The notes under the pieces are model-generated. The model saw nothing but the letters and a program-made list of their open reading frames with translations, did not search any database and was not told the origin of the DNA. The translations under genes were made by a program, and so were the position numbers. From contig JAJEKV010000063.1 in NCBI GenBank assembly GCA_021234155.1, positions 7,398,095 through 7,462,094 on the forward strand: a stretch of DNA of 64,000 bases, written 5' to 3'. Positions 51,776-63,172 of the stretch are shown here, piece by piece. Source of the stretch: Isoetes taiwanensis (lineage: Eukaryota > Streptophyta > Lycopodiopsida > Isoetales > Isoetaceae). Position 1 is the stretch's first letter. The number at the start of each line of letters is the position of its first letter.

Positions 51776-54536
51776 TTGAGAAAAAAGGTAAAGGCAATTG
51801 AAGAGAGAGAGGCTAAATCATTGGCAGTAAGGAGTAGATGTAAATACATCAATGGTATGGATAATGGAGGCTCGGCTTTCTTTTTCAGGACAGCAAAAAG
51901 TAGAATCCTGAATAATGGCATTGTGAAGGTATATGATGACAGTGGGAAAGGCATTGAAGATCAAAAGGAAATAGAAGGTTTTTTCCATGATGAATATAGG
52001 AAGATGTTCCAGAATTACCAAGTACCTGAAAAAGTGATTGATACTTTTTTTCAGAATATTCCTAAGGCTAAGGAGGAGTTAAAAGATGATGAACTTTTAG
52101 CAGTTCCCCAAGAGAAAGAAATTTGGGACACTTTAAAATCTATGGCTGCTGGCAAAAGCCCTGGACCAGATGGATTCCAGCCCGAATTCTATGTGGAATT
52201 TTGGGAAATAATGAAAGAGGATTTGATAACCTTTTTCCAAGGCTCTTGGAAAGCCAATAGCCTCAACCCAGCCATAAATGCTGGACACATTACACTTATT
52301 CCAAAAGTGGATTGCCCAAAAGGGATTGGGGACTGGAGACCGATTTCTTTAACAAACACAAGCTACAAAGTCTTAGCCAAGATATTGGCAAACAGATTAA
52401 AAATGTTTCTGCACTCAACAATTAATCCCTGCCAATCAGCTTTTTTACCTCAGAGGAATATAATGGAAAATTATATTGGAGCTGCTGAAGGTCTGCATTG
52501 GAACAAAAGATCAGGACAAAATTGTATGTTACTCAAGTTGGATTTCAAAAGGGCATATGATACAATAAGTTGGCAGTTCTTAGAGAAAGCTATGACACAT
52601 ATTGGACTTCCAAGCAAGGTCAATCAAAAGGTTTGGAGCTTCAATGTAAATTCAGCATCAGCATTAATTATAAATGGCACACCTACCAAGCTGTTTAAGT
52701 GTCAAAGAGGGGTTAGACAGGGATGCCCATTGGCCCCTTACCTGTTCCTCATTGTGGCTGAGATGGTAACAAGGAAAGCAATACAAATGCAAATTGAGGG
52801 GGAAATAAAAAGCCTTCAGCTACCAGATAATAAAGGTCCCTTTACTATGATGCAATATGCAGACGATACTTTTGTATTTCTGGACAAAGAAGATAAGAGT
52901 TTGGAAAACTTTCTGTCAACTATGGATAAGTTTGGTGATGCTGCAGGAGTCAGACTAAACAAAAACAAGTGTGCCATAATTTATGACTCACAAGATACAA
53001 TGTTACAAGGGATCAAAGTGTTGAGCTCCAATTCTGCCACAAGTATCTTGGGAATTCCTTTGTCAATTAACAGTTCTCTGCAGGGGATATGGGAACCCAT
53101 TGTGACCAGAATAAAGAAGAAGTTGTCCATGTATACCTCCTCATTATCTCTGGCAGGAAGAATTGAAATTGCAAATTCTGTAATAAGTAGCACACATGTG
53201 TACTTTTCGTCTGCTATTGTTGGAGACAAAAACTCTTACAATAAAATAGAGGCAGCAATAAGGAAATTTATATGGCAAGGCTCTCACAAGGTGGCATGGG
53301 CAGACCTAATTAAATCTAAAAAAGATGGAGGTATGGGTTGTAAAGACATGTTCATTCAAGCTCAGGCACTAGCAGCTAAAATGATATGGAAAGCAATGTA
53401 TGTCACAAAGCCATCTCCTGCTTTACAATTGGTGAAATATTGGATTCAGGAATCCTTCCCTGTTGGAAGCCATACTCTAAAACATCAACTTCCAGACTCG
53501 GCTTTCTTCCAACTGTCCCCTTGCCCAGGTACTTCTAACATTCTCAAAAGGATGCTGCAGGCTTGGAACAATGCAGCTTTGTGCTATAGACCTCCTAATA
53601 TTGATGCTACATGTAAAGAGGTGAATTTCTTTTGGCATCCTGATTTTGCACCAGAAAATATAGGGTGTCTTGCTTTGAAACACCCACAGAAGTATATGCA
53701 GTGGTATAAGAATGGAATTAAAACATTTGAGGATCTCAGAATACAGGATAGATGGATGTCTTGGGAGGAATTTGCAGAGAGGACAAAAGCATCTGAACTA
53801 GACAAAGAAATTTTCAGGGTTGTTATGAGCAGGATAGAAGGATATGATGAGTTTAGTAACAACTCAAGTACATGGAATTTGAACAATAAGGAATGGTATT
53901 CAGTCAGAGAAATTTACAAAGCTCTGGTGCCAAATAAACCATCCAAGGCAGGTCCACTATGGCAGTGTAATGAAGACAAACTTGCAGATATATGTGCTCA
54001 AGGATGGTCAAGTTATGTAGCAAATAAAATCAAAGCTTTTAGGTGGCTGGCAGTACACCAGAGTTTGCAAACAAATCAAAAAAGAGCAAAATTTGACAGT
54101 GTCTTTTGGGGTTTATGCCCCCTCGGTGTGGTCATTTGAAACTTCAAATCATGTCTTCACATGTTCATGGTTAACTGAATTTTGGAGTTGGTCTGCCCAG
54201 ATTAATAAAGGAGCCCCTACTGATCAAAATTTGCTTAATTTCTGGGATACCAATGATAGAATGGAAAGTACCACAAGAATTTTGAGCTGCTGGGTTGTTT
54301 GGCTACACAGAAACAGGGTTGTGATTAATAATCAAACTCCTTCCATCATCTGGATTAAGAGAGCTTTTGTAGACATTATCCAAATAACTGCCATTGCTCA
54401 CAGGATGCTCAAAGGAAAGAAATATGATTCAGCTTGGAACTCTCTAGGGAAATTCTATGGCTTATATGATTTCTTTCTAACCAATCTAACAATTTCAGAT
54501 GATGTACTGCACAGATGCACAGAGGAGACTCAATAG
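51776..54536 (+). pseudogene. L1-type LINE reverse transcriptase and zinc finger
   Basis: A long frame (51776-54139) holds the RT. Motifs in order: NGGSAFFFRTAKSR, AAGKSPGPDGFQPEFYVEFW, GHITLIPKVDCPKGIGDWRP, CQSAFLPQRNIMENYIGAAE, LLKLDFKRAYDTISW, RGVRQGCPLAPYLFLIVAEM and the active site MQYADDTFVFL (about 52850). Later come SILGIPLSI, SLAGRIEIANSV and VAWADLIKSKKDGGMGCKD. The zf-RVT finger is split: the frame shifts by one base near 54126 and the rest (HVFTCSW..., LHRNRV) continues to 54536. An upstream stop (51756-51758) and a shift near 51780 lie in the linker. RT catalytic residues are intact; it resembles plant L1. Confidence 0.92.
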
Positions 54537-54547
54537 AGTTGGGAGTA

Positions 54548-54885
54548 TGGATCGAGCAATGGGAGTGGCTGAAGATTCAGAGGATGAAGATACCCAATTG
54601 TCCCAAGATGAACTGGAGGAAAGGGTGATCCAGCTCAAGCAGGCGGTTATACATGCCAAGGCCATTAAGAAAGTACTGAAACGGTCTGAAGTGTGGAGGT
54701 ATAACAGTCTTAAGCCCTATTTCACCTCTCTGTACCATAAGTGGCAGCAGAAAAGAGAGGCCAACGTGTTGCTGCTCCTTGATTTTACAAATTTCCAGAT
54801 TTGTGTACTGGACACTCTTCTTACAATCCTTGGAAACTGGAGAGTTGATGACATTACAATAGAGGATTTACTAAATGAAGACTGA
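54548..54885 (+). CDS. Small downstream ORF of the LINE, function unknown
   Basis: A 112-codon frame starts at the ATG at 54548 (MDRAMGVAEDSEDEDTQLS), 11 bases after the RT frame stops, and is uninterrupted. It has an acidic N-terminus, then long charged helices (LEERVIQLKQAVIHAKAIKK, RYNSLKPYFTSLYHKWQQKR) and a hydrophobic C-terminal stretch. I recognise no domain. It is intact although the RT carries lesions. It could be a genuine third ORF or chance. Confidence 0.45.
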
Positions 54886-55140
54886 AGTGGGAAACAGAAC
54901 CAAAGGAAACTTTCAGATGCAAGAATGCTACATTATCTTGGTTAAACAGTTTATTAGTATTGCTGTATTACTATGGTACATGGATCCTTTCTATAAGGAC
55001 CAGGTAACACATTTTGGCATCATGTATCCTTTGCATGAGGATCATGATTTTTGGCTGAATAGTATCATGCAATTATTAGGTATGTCTGTAATGATATACC
55101 TCCTGATGTATCTTAGATGAAATATAAAAACAACCTTGCC

Positions 55141-55142
<2 letters not shown>

Positions 55143-55186
<44 letters not shown>
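55143..55186 (+). repeat. Poly(A) tail of the L1 LINE, 44 A
   Basis: Uninterrupted A run at the LINE 3' end, immediately followed by the second AACTG. Confidence 0.97.
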
Positions 55187-55188
<2 letters not shown>

Positions 55189-55968
55189 GCCTCTTCCCAT
55201 AAGAAATTTGGTAATCCTGCTGATTTTAACATGCTCCTAACAGCATTTAAAATTGTTCTGTTCTTCCTTTCAGCTACACCATTCTGTTGTGGGGAATGAC
55301 TACAAGTTAGTTGCCTTTTAATGCCTTTATTCTTGCAAAACCTCTTAAATTCTCCTGATAGGAACTCACCTCCTCTGTCAGACCTCAAACATTTGATCCT
55401 TCTTCCTGTTTCAGTCTCCATCTCATTAACAAATTGTTTAAACTTTTCAAAAGCTGCATCTTTAGTTTTAATGCAATACACTTTAGTTTTTCTACTGAAA
55501 TCATCTATTAGAGTCATAAAGTATCTCTTCCCACTCAGACTAACAACATTAAGTGGTCCACACAAATCCGTATGTACCAAATCCAAAATACCCTTTGCTC
55601 TTGCACCTTTTTTCTTAAAAGGTAATTTGTTGTGTTTGCCAAGCATACATCCCATGCATACTTGTTTTTCATTGAGATGTGCTGATATTAAGGAATCCTT
55701 CCTTGTTTAATACCTCAATTGTAGCAGGATTAACATGACATAATCTTTCATGCCAATTTTTCAGAGATGGATAAGTCAGCAAATTGATACTGGACATCAA
55801 ATGTTGTCTGTTTAATCCAAATAAATTTCCAACTCTTTTTCCCACAAACATTTTTTTATTACCAAGAAAAATATTACAATGAAGTTTTTCAAACACCACT
55901 TTATAGCCAAGATCAACTAACTGGCATATTGAAATAAGATTTCTTATCAATCCTGGTATGCACAACAC
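55187..55968 (-). pseudogene. Copia integrase, first part (interrupted by LINE)
   Basis: GAG-pre-integrase zinc-binding region with WHERLCHVNPATI (55669-55968) and downstream CMGCMLGKH. The core has HTDLCGPL (first Asp), CLRSDRGGEF (second Asp) and NGVAERKNRTI (catalytic Glu), ending at LPNFLWEEAV where the LINE poly(A) begins. The DDE residues are intact. One frame break lies between the two pieces (about 55660). Confidence 0.9.
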
Positions 55969-56101
55969 ATTTTTTAGCTTTTTTACATTTTTTGCCTTCT
56001 AGGTCAAACAACTCTTAACTCCAAAGACTCTCAATTGTCTTAGTTCCCCATTTCCAAACTGTACATGTCCTCCTTCTTTTCTCTCGACATTTTTTAGCAT
56101 T

Positions 56102-57175
56102 TTACGAGCTTCCTGTCACGGATCTCTCAGCTCCTGAATCTAAGATAAGAGCATCAGTGTCAAATTTTGTATTAATCTTAGAACAAGCCTTAGACATATT
56201 TACCTCAATGTCTTCATCCTGCTCATCTTCCTCTTGGCTTGTTTCTCGAGCAATATTTAGGCTAAGCTTAGCCTTGGATCCTTTACCTTCAAATTTCTTC
56301 CCTTTCCCTCTTTTTGGACTTGAGCAGTTGGTTGCTATGTGACCTTTACCCTCACAATTATAACAAACAACTTCCTTTCCAAGTTTAGGGCAATTTATTT
56401 TGAGGTGACCATAAGCATCACAGTTAAAGCATGGGCCAATTTGTTTTTTACTAAACACCTTCTTGCCTTTTTTCTGTTTGACAAACATGTTTGGTCTGCT
56501 CAAATTCTGTCCTGATCATTCTAATTGCATGTTCTTTTGATTTAGCCACATTTCTTAACAAAGTAGCTAACTGTGCATTATGGGAGACTGCTCTAGAAAT
56601 AGCTAGAAGTTGATAGTCCTCATTTAACACAACTCCTGCTCCCTCTAAGTCAGCAATTATTGATTCAAATTTTTCCAGAAATTCAGTAATATTGTCTTTC
56701 TCATACAATTTTAATTTTTCAACCTGCTTTTTCCAATACATCTATTTGAGAGGAAGACTTTTGCTCATAATTATCTAACATAAATTTCCACATTTAGTAG
56801 GGATTTACCTCGAAGTTTTAGCTTGATAGCTGTCCCCATCTTTTGGCATATTATGGATTGAGCTTCCATTATTCTTGCCTTCTCATCCACGCTAGCCACT
56901 AAAGTGACTCTTCTTGCTGCATTAGTTCCAGAGTTAGTTCCACCTTCACCACTTGCAGCTGTTCTAGCTTCACCACCTGCAACAGAGGCTGAAGTACTTG
57001 ATTCTTCTCCTCCAGATACCACGACTGCTGTATTAACCACATTAGGATCAATCAAGTACCATAATTTTTCAAATTCTAACACCTCCTGAATGCCTTGCTT
57101 CCAGATCTGGAAACCTGTTTCCCCTTTGAAGACCTCTATGGAGTTTAAGAGATTAGCTCCAAATCGAGTAGACAT
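56102..57175 (-). pseudogene. Copia Gag and protease start
   Basis: Starts MSTRFGANLLNSIEVFKGET (57175) just inside the primer-binding site. The capsid part has WYLIDP, then EKLKLYEKDNITEFLEKFE (56451-56741). The nucleocapsid has two CCHC zinc knuckles, CFNCDAYGHLKINC and CYNCEGKGHIATNC, against the single knuckle usual in copia. The aspartic protease motif appears as LILDSGAERSVTG near 56110-56130. Frame breaks lie near 56770 and 56500. Confidence 0.88.
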
Positions 57176-57209
57176 CTTGCTTTCCTGGATTTATTGGCTC
57201 TGATACCAC

Positions 57210-57880
57210 TGTTAGAACTAGACAACACGTTCAAACTTATCCTAGCAAAGATGTCTTATTTATGCTTCACAACACCATTATTCACACCAGCAAGGAAGCC
57301 ACATTATGGTCAATAATTCCTTGCTCAAATCAATTAAAAAAAACAACAAGTAAGCACTAGTCAACTTGGGATATAATTCTTCAATCATTAAAATCCCAAT
57401 ACAAAATATTGCAAACGATCACTGTAGCAGAGGGATTGACTGAGTTGCTGTAGCAACGTTGACTGCCTCCATTCAATCATATATGAGACGGATCAAACCA
57501 TCCTTGGACCCGAATAATTCTTTAAGGCTCTGCTTCACCTTATAATAGAACTGTCCGGCGGTTAAGGCATCATTCATGCTTTCCAATCTGAGGCTGTTGT
57601 CTATTGAACTATATCCCACAGGCTTGGCTAACGAAATCTGCTACTTTCAATTTATCCCACATACCTGCTTTAGGAAAGCACATAAAGCACTTAAAAGCAC
57701 ATAAAGCACTTATATGTATACGTTTGCATCTTCAACTGTTCTTGTTTTTACAACCTACTGCCACTGCTTCTCATAGGTTGTTTTTGTAGCTACAATATAT
57801 TCACTGCCACTGCTTCTCATGAATATAAGATGACAATTTTCTAAATTCCTTATAATATGACATGACTCACATTTTCAACA
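57210..57880 (-). repeat. Copia 5' LTR, 671 bp
   Basis: Minus strand begins TGTTGAAAATG and ends TTCTAACA, the TG...CA limits of an LTR, one base from the primer-binding site. It contains GCTTTATGTGCTTT twice; the displaced copy has an extra 10 bp there. It is flanked outside by CTAGG (minus reading, 57881-57885). Confidence 0.95.
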
Positions 57881-57885
57881 CCTAG

Positions 57886-58567
57886 AAATTTCTATCTTTA
57901 GGTTCTGTGAACCTGAGTGTTAGTCTTGGACATCTGCTTGTCTAGAAAACCTTGTAGAACTTGTTCATCTCTTGCAATTCATGTATTGCCACTTCTTATT
58001 CAGGTTGAAGAGCTGCAACTCCATCCAAATCTGCCTCTTCTCCTTTATCTCTTCTTCAAGATAGTGTGCACTGATGCAATTCTCTATTCTCAATAGATCT
58101 GTCTGTTTCTACACCAATTCTTTCTTACTATCTTTCATCATAAAAGAAATTGACTTTATGTGATTCAGCAATGCAGTAGTATTTATTTTGAATGCATTTA
58201 CACGTTCTTTGTTGGCTGCGCTTGGCAAATCCTGTAAGCATCTGATGCTAGGTTCGCCCAATTTACCTTCTCATCAAGACTCTGCAAGCCCTTTGCAGTA
58301 TGTAGCCAGGCGAAAGCCCTTGCAAAAAGAGTTCTAAGTTCATTATTTGGAAGTAGTTTCTGATACACTCTCTCAACCAAATCAATAAGTATTTTCTTTA
58401 AACTAGGGCTTGATTAGCTTGATACGTACCTTATCAGCCTTGGACATTGATTTTTTCCAAACCTGCAAAAAATCACCAGTTGGAACATTTGCCCACTTAA
58501 TACTTCTTGGATTCCTTCCCTCCATAGAAAGCTCCATTTTTTTGCAAATTCAAGGGGTGTTCTTACA
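57886..58567 (-). pseudogene. Unrecognised helical coding-like segments beside the copia
   Basis: Minus frames give MVERVYQKLLPNNELRTLFA, AFAWLHTAKGLQSLDEKVNW and ASDAYRICQA (58198-58380), and a coiled-coil-like stretch with ENCISAHYLEEEIKEKRQIW (about 57990-58070). There are stops between pieces. I cannot name a family. The copia inserted at the edge of this segment. Confidence 0.35.
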
Positions 58568-58571
58568 ATAG

Positions 58572-58672
58572 TCTTGTGGCCAAGGATAAATGTCCTGGGC
58601 TGGATGGCATCCCTGTGGAGTTCTTTCAGACTTATTGGGAGTGGGCTGGCGAGTCAAAAAGGAAGTTCTTAA
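58572..58672 (+). pseudogene. Tiny L1-type LINE RT fragment
   Basis: The plus frame KCPGLDGIPVEFFQTYWEWA matches the RT lead-in of the GC-rich LINE (KCPGLDDIPVEFFQQYWDWV near 41390). Confidence 0.75.
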
Positions 58673-59025
58673 CTGTGGGAATTGGGTTTGGCCGCCATTC
58701 TTGAAGTTGTGTTAATACAGATCAAAATGCATATTTTTTTTGAACAAAAAACAACCAATATCTCCCTATTAAAGCAAGCTATGGAGAGTAATTGAGTCGA
58801 ATGACCTGGAAAATGATGAAATTCAGCCACTCGAGGATGATCGATGCAGAGAATTTTCATTGCAAAAAAATCGCATGCAAAAGGTGGCCTTTTCTGACCG
58901 TCATTACCGGCTCGTTGGCTCGTCAAATTATTGCCCATCACGATAAGTCAGTGTAAAGCAAAAAAAGGGGGCAAAAAATTGCTGAAAAACTGTTTGATAG
59001 ATGAAAAATGGCACATATTAAGCAG
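58673..59025. other. No feature recognised
   Basis: Short, AT-rich, with T and A runs. No coding signal. Confidence 0.4.
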
Positions 59026-59029
59026 AGCC

Positions 59030-59640
59030 AAGTGGTTCACTAAGATAGATTGGCATAATGGATATCATCAAATGAAGAAGATTCAGGAAGGTGATCAATC
59101 TTGAATGACATTTCAAACTCGAGTTATGAGTTTTGTTATGCCATTTGATTTCACAAATGCTCTCGTAAGTATCCTCAAAGCGCTTGGATAAGCTTGTGTA
59201 TCCAAATATGGTAGAAGTACATTTTGTTCATTTGGAGCGTATTGCATATTCTTCGCACCAAAAACTTTATGCTAAGATATCGAAGTGTGATTTTCTTAAA
59301 CAAATGATTGCTTAACTAGGATACATTCTCTCAAGAGAGGGAGTCTCACAGGATTCAACTAAGATGCAAGCAGTGCAAGATGGCTACCACTCGAAAATAT
59401 TTTGGAATTGTGTTCTGGGTTTAACTATGTACCATATAAAATTTGCGCATAAATTTTCCAAGGAAGTTAACTCTAATCATGGATTTTTTTATTTCCACTG
59501 AGACTAGAATGATATACGTGACCCAAACAACAAAGAACAACTGGCCCACTACTATAAAGAATTTAAAAATCCTGCCCTGAAGAGTTTTCGCAAGAAAAAA
59601 CTTAAACAGTAATGTGTTTGCTGATGAAGTTTACAATTTG
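59030..59640 (+). pseudogene. Ty3/gypsy RT-RNase H fragment
   Basis: Plus frames: KIDWHNGYHQMKKIQEGDQS (about 59038-59100, the 'KIDL.SGYHQI.I.EGD' block), VMPFDFTNAL, then YAKISKCDF (about 59270), LGYILSREGVS..STKMQAVQD (about 59315-59380) and LCSGFNYVPYKI. The central YLDD region is deleted. A trailing NVFADE piece fits RNase H. Heavily mutated. Confidence 0.75.
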
Positions 59641-60255
59641 AACATGTCAACATTATTTGAGCCCTCCTGTCTGTTATCTCTTAGATGCAAGAGGCTAATG
59701 TGCTCATCGAAGGTGTATTTGTAAGTCCATGTATTGGTTGGTTAGGTCTAACCAACACATCATATCATGCTTATATAGGTGAAATTGTTGGACAGTGCTG
59801 AGGGGAGTGGCTTCATCTTCGATAACTTCAACTGACAGCATTGGTAGATCTTATTTTCTCGCTCTTCCTGAGCCGACCTGCCTGTCTCGATTCTAAGGTG
59901 TTAGGATCCAGTGCGAATGGACGCATGCTTTTTAATGGGCAAATGCATTAACGAGTACCATTAGAGGTCCCTAGCAATATAGGATTGATTTGGCTTTGTA
60001 GTGGGATGTCTTTACTAACTCCACAGGCACAGTCTTACTTTGAAAACATTTGTCTAGATATCGTTTGAAGCGATTGTGGTCTTCATTCTTATGCAACTGT
60101 ATGCACCCCTATTTTTGCACATTCCATCCAGAGAATTAGGATGCTCGTTTCTCCTTTTGATATGCTTTAAGGCATTGTGGACCTATAGAAATGGTGTAGC
60201 GCGAGGTTTAGAAGGTGGAAGCCTCCCATGATTATCACTATTTGACAGTAGATGC
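59641..60255. other. No feature recognised
   Basis: Mixed sequence, possibly decayed Ty3 DNA. No motif could be read. Confidence 0.35.
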
Positions 60256-60259
60256 TGTG

Positions 60260-60480
60260 ACAGTTCAGAGCAACTCTTCATAAAAGCAAAAGGCCAGTCT
60301 CCTGTAGAAGAATATATGATATGGAACTGTGGCCTTCTATACCCATTCCAAATCTTCCCAGGTGGTAAGTGATATTACTAACTCCCATACTTCCATTCCA
60401 TACAGAAGTACCGCCTCCACCAACATCCTGAACAAGTGTGATTGATGTGAGCAGTCGTAAAACTCTGCTCTAGTGACAGT
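60260..60480 (-). pseudogene. LINE post-RT fragment
   Basis: The minus frame FRMLVEAVLLYGMEVWELVI followed by TTWEDLEWV matches the conserved region after the LINE RT ('LF..LV..VLLYG.EVWG......W..-E..QK'). Confidence 0.7.
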
Positions 60481-60949
60481 TATTTTGCATTACATTTCCA
60501 GCATGCTGTCATGAACCTATGCAAAAACAAGCAAAATACGTGGAAAATGCACAAAAAATATGCAAAGAATTTAATATATAACAAAGAATGAAGAATACAA
60601 TAGCATGAACACAAGTGGGATAACACGAGACAAATGTCTAGAAGGCGTAAGACTAGCATTGAACTAGAATGGTGCGACTAGAATGAGGCTCTTCTATATA
60701 TACCTAGAACAACAATGGCCAGAAACGCGCGACTTCAACGGATGAGATTACGCTAAGTGTCGCACATGCACATCATGAAGATGAGACAATGAAATATCTT
60801 CAACAAGTGTTGGTAACTCACTTGGCAAAGGTTCATAACTCGCAACTAGAAGATTGTGAATTTGAGCTCTGCCATGTGCAACTAACCTTTGCATACGTGT
60901 GACAATTATCTTCATATATGTGAGTATAATACCCGCATGATCGACACCA
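60481..60949. other. Possible LTR or 3' UTR of the chromovirus
   Basis: Non-coding, directly downstream (minus) of the integrase tail. No second copy or TG...CA limits could be matched. Confidence 0.3.
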
Positions 60950-61565
60950 TCTCCCTCTTATGACGGCAACGAGATGGTCAAACTGGAGCTGGAGTACTTA
61001 GACTGGGCTTGTTTGAAAAAGGTCGATAGGACTCCGCAATCTTGTGAGGAGTGATAGTTTTTCGTCAAATTCCAAGGTTTTATCACTTTGAGAATATTCG
61101 TCCCAATCAACTAAATAATAAAGACGACGCCGCAAGAACTTGGAGTCCAGAAATTTTTGAACTTTAAATTCCTCATGATCATCAATCTCGACTGATGGTG
61201 AAGGTTAGGGTGCTTAATCTGGAAAAGGGATTCACCGTATAGGGTTCCAACAAAGAGATATAGAATAATAGGTGCAGCCACCTAATAGTGGAAGTTCCAA
61301 ACAAAAAGTAGCATCACCAACTTGGTCAATGATCAAATATGGCCCCACGCATCAATATTCGAGCTTATTATAGGAATGAGTTGTTGGTAGGTCTTGGTGC
61401 AAGAGATAAACAAGGTCACCAACTACAAAAGAAAAGGAGGGAGGAAGAGTGAAGGGAAAGAGAGGGGGCATCCTACAGATGCAGATCAGCTTGATGGCAA
61501 TAACGTGCTTGGATCTCGAGAAGATGATGCTAAAGATCATTCTGGAGCGTGCGAGCTTCTTGAGC
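60950..61565 (-). pseudogene. Ty3/gypsy chromovirus integrase C-terminus with chromodomain
   Basis: Minus strand: GDLVYLLHQDLP and EYxCVGPYLIIDQVGDATF (GPY/F module, about 61290-61430), LLEPYTV, then EIDDHEEFKVQKFLDSKFLR, YYLVDWDEYSQSDKT and LEFDE (about 61020-61200), a chromodomain with the conserved 'YLVDW-GY....TWEP' block. This marks the chromovirus branch, whose chromodomain is thought to steer integration to heterochromatin. Stops and frame shifts are present; no LTR was identified. Confidence 0.8.
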
Positions 61566-62079
61566 CGGGACTCAACATGCTCATTGTGAAACCCCTGGAA
61601 AGGGAGAGGGCGAGGGGGCTATTACCATTGCTGCTTCTACAACACCTTGGGCTACTACTCCGCTACTGCTTTTGCAATCCTTTTGGATGCTGCTCCCATG
61701 CCTACTACTTCTGTAGCTTCTCAAGTATTGTTGCTGCATTGGCGCCAGTTACTTCTTTCGAATAGAGATAATACCTGCATATGGTCTCTCTTGGAACTAT
61801 AGTGGCTTTCTATGGCAGAAGGGGGACAATCTACACTCCATCGCAAGGATGTAGACTTCATTTTCTTATGAGAACATGGGAACATGTTGGTCAAAGATAG
61901 TAGATCTTTAAGATTATGAGCACTATTCATTGTTCAATGATTGCACATGCAAGTGGGGACGTGGCAGAATAGACTGCTACTATAAGAAAACATTGGCACT
62001 TTCAGTTTTCATCTATAAAGCAAATAGACATAATCGCTATTTATGGATAAGATTGCAGAGCTAGTATGACAAACCCCTT

Positions 62080-62590
62080 TTCATTGTGGCATGTTACTTT
62101 CCACATGCATATTCAAACTTTTATCATAGGGATCTGATGTTGATAGGCTGGATACATATGTCGCTCTATATGATGACATCCAACAGCACAGACAACTAGG
62201 ACACGTGATGCTTGTTGGATATTTTAACGCATGCAAAAACACGAAGCAACTAATGAAGCTCAACTCTCTAGCAAATCATATGCTGCAACTACAGACAGCA
62301 GAAGACTTTTAGTTATACGTTGACTGCGGGGATCATCCTGTCATGCAATTTGGAAGACAATTGCTTCAAATATGCAACATCTTTGAATTGCTCATTTGTA
62401 ATGGTCTCACACAATGGGCACTCTCCTCCCACTACACTTGTAGACAGAAGTGTAAAGGGGGCAGATCCAACATCGTCTATTATGTGCTCATGGCAGAGCA
62501 AGACTTACGTCTTGTTAAGCATTTGCAAATATTCTGCCAGACTACTGGGATACGTGTAAATTTAGCCAAAACCAAGGTTCTCCTGGTGTC
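62080..62590 (+). pseudogene. LINE endonuclease and RT fragment
   Basis: Plus frames: YVALYDDIQQHRQLGHVMLV then GYFNACKNTKQL (the usual GDFNAR block), LLICNGLTQWALSSHYTC, SNIVYYVLMAEQD (SVVDYLL-like), then directly RLVKHLQIFCQTTGIRVNLA and KTKVLLV from beyond the RT active site. The middle of the RT is deleted. Confidence 0.72.
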
Positions 62591-62744
62591 ATTCTCGAGG
62601 CAACAGAGACAACCTTGCTTAGTTAACGAGTTCCTACTACTACATATTGGGATACCTACATCATGCAGTGGTGATGATAGGTGTGACGACTATACGGCTA
62701 TCATACTCGTATGTACAAAGATGGTCATCACTTAGATGCAAAAG

Positions 62745-62826
62745 GTAGTTGCACAAGGCAGAACTCAAACTTGCAATCTTCTAGTTACAAGTCATGTACT
62801 CTTGCCTAGTGAGATACCAACACTCG
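62745..62826 (-). mobile_element. tRNA-like SINE head
   Basis: The minus strand carries an A-box-like TATCTCACTAGGC and, 45 bases on, a B-box-like AGTTTGAGTTC inside a GCA...TGC stem; the middle can form an anticodon-type arm. No acceptor stem, so not a functional tRNA. Length beyond the head is uncertain. Confidence 0.5.
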
Positions 62827-63172
62827 TTGAGGACGTTCCATTGCATTGTGCTCATATGCGTTGCGGTTTCCAGGAGGTTCTAGAACATTCCAAAACCTAC
62901 ATGCATGTGCACCACTTGGTCTCATTTGTTGAAGTGGTGTGATCCTGGTCATTGATCTAGGTATATATAGAGGAGCTACATTCTTAACGAACCATTGCGG
63001 TTCAATATCATAAGCCTTCTAGGCATCTATATGTATTCCTGCTTGCCTTCGAGCTATTGTATTTTTTATTCTTTGTTATTTATCAGATTCTTTGCCAATG
63101 GACCAATGAATTGCTACATTGTTTTAGATTTATTTGATTGGTAGAACCCGATGATTTTTTCATTAAACCATC

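Larger units (their letters stand above)
51601..55186 (+). mobile_element. L1-type LINE inserted into the copia integrase
   Basis: Opposite orientation to the copia. The target duplication is AACTG (51596-51600 and 55185-55189), and a 44-A tail runs 55143-55186. It is 5' truncated, starting in the linker before RT with no endonuclease. Removing the insert and one AACTG restores the copia integrase frame, so the borders are exact. Confidence 0.95.
48177..57880 (-). mobile_element. Ty1/copia LTR retrotransposon, 3' LTR truncated, two nested insertions
   Basis: Minus orientation: 5' LTR 57210-57880, a primer-binding site complementary to initiator tRNA-Met (TGGTATCAGAGCC, about 57196-57208), gag, protease, integrase, RT, RNase H (copia order), a polypurine tract GAAGGGGAAG (48253-48262) and only the first 76 bp of the 3' LTR (48177-48252). 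Interrupted by an L1 LINE (51601-55186) and a 1.07-kb insert (48748-49813). Without these the internal part is about 4.3 kb, normal for the class. The LTR sequences are about 99% alike, implying recent insertion, yet the polyprotein has several frame breaks. Confidence 0.95.

Noticed and set aside
61394-61765. 123-codon plus ORF
   Set aside because: Overlaps the minus-strand chromovirus integrase tail and shows no motif.
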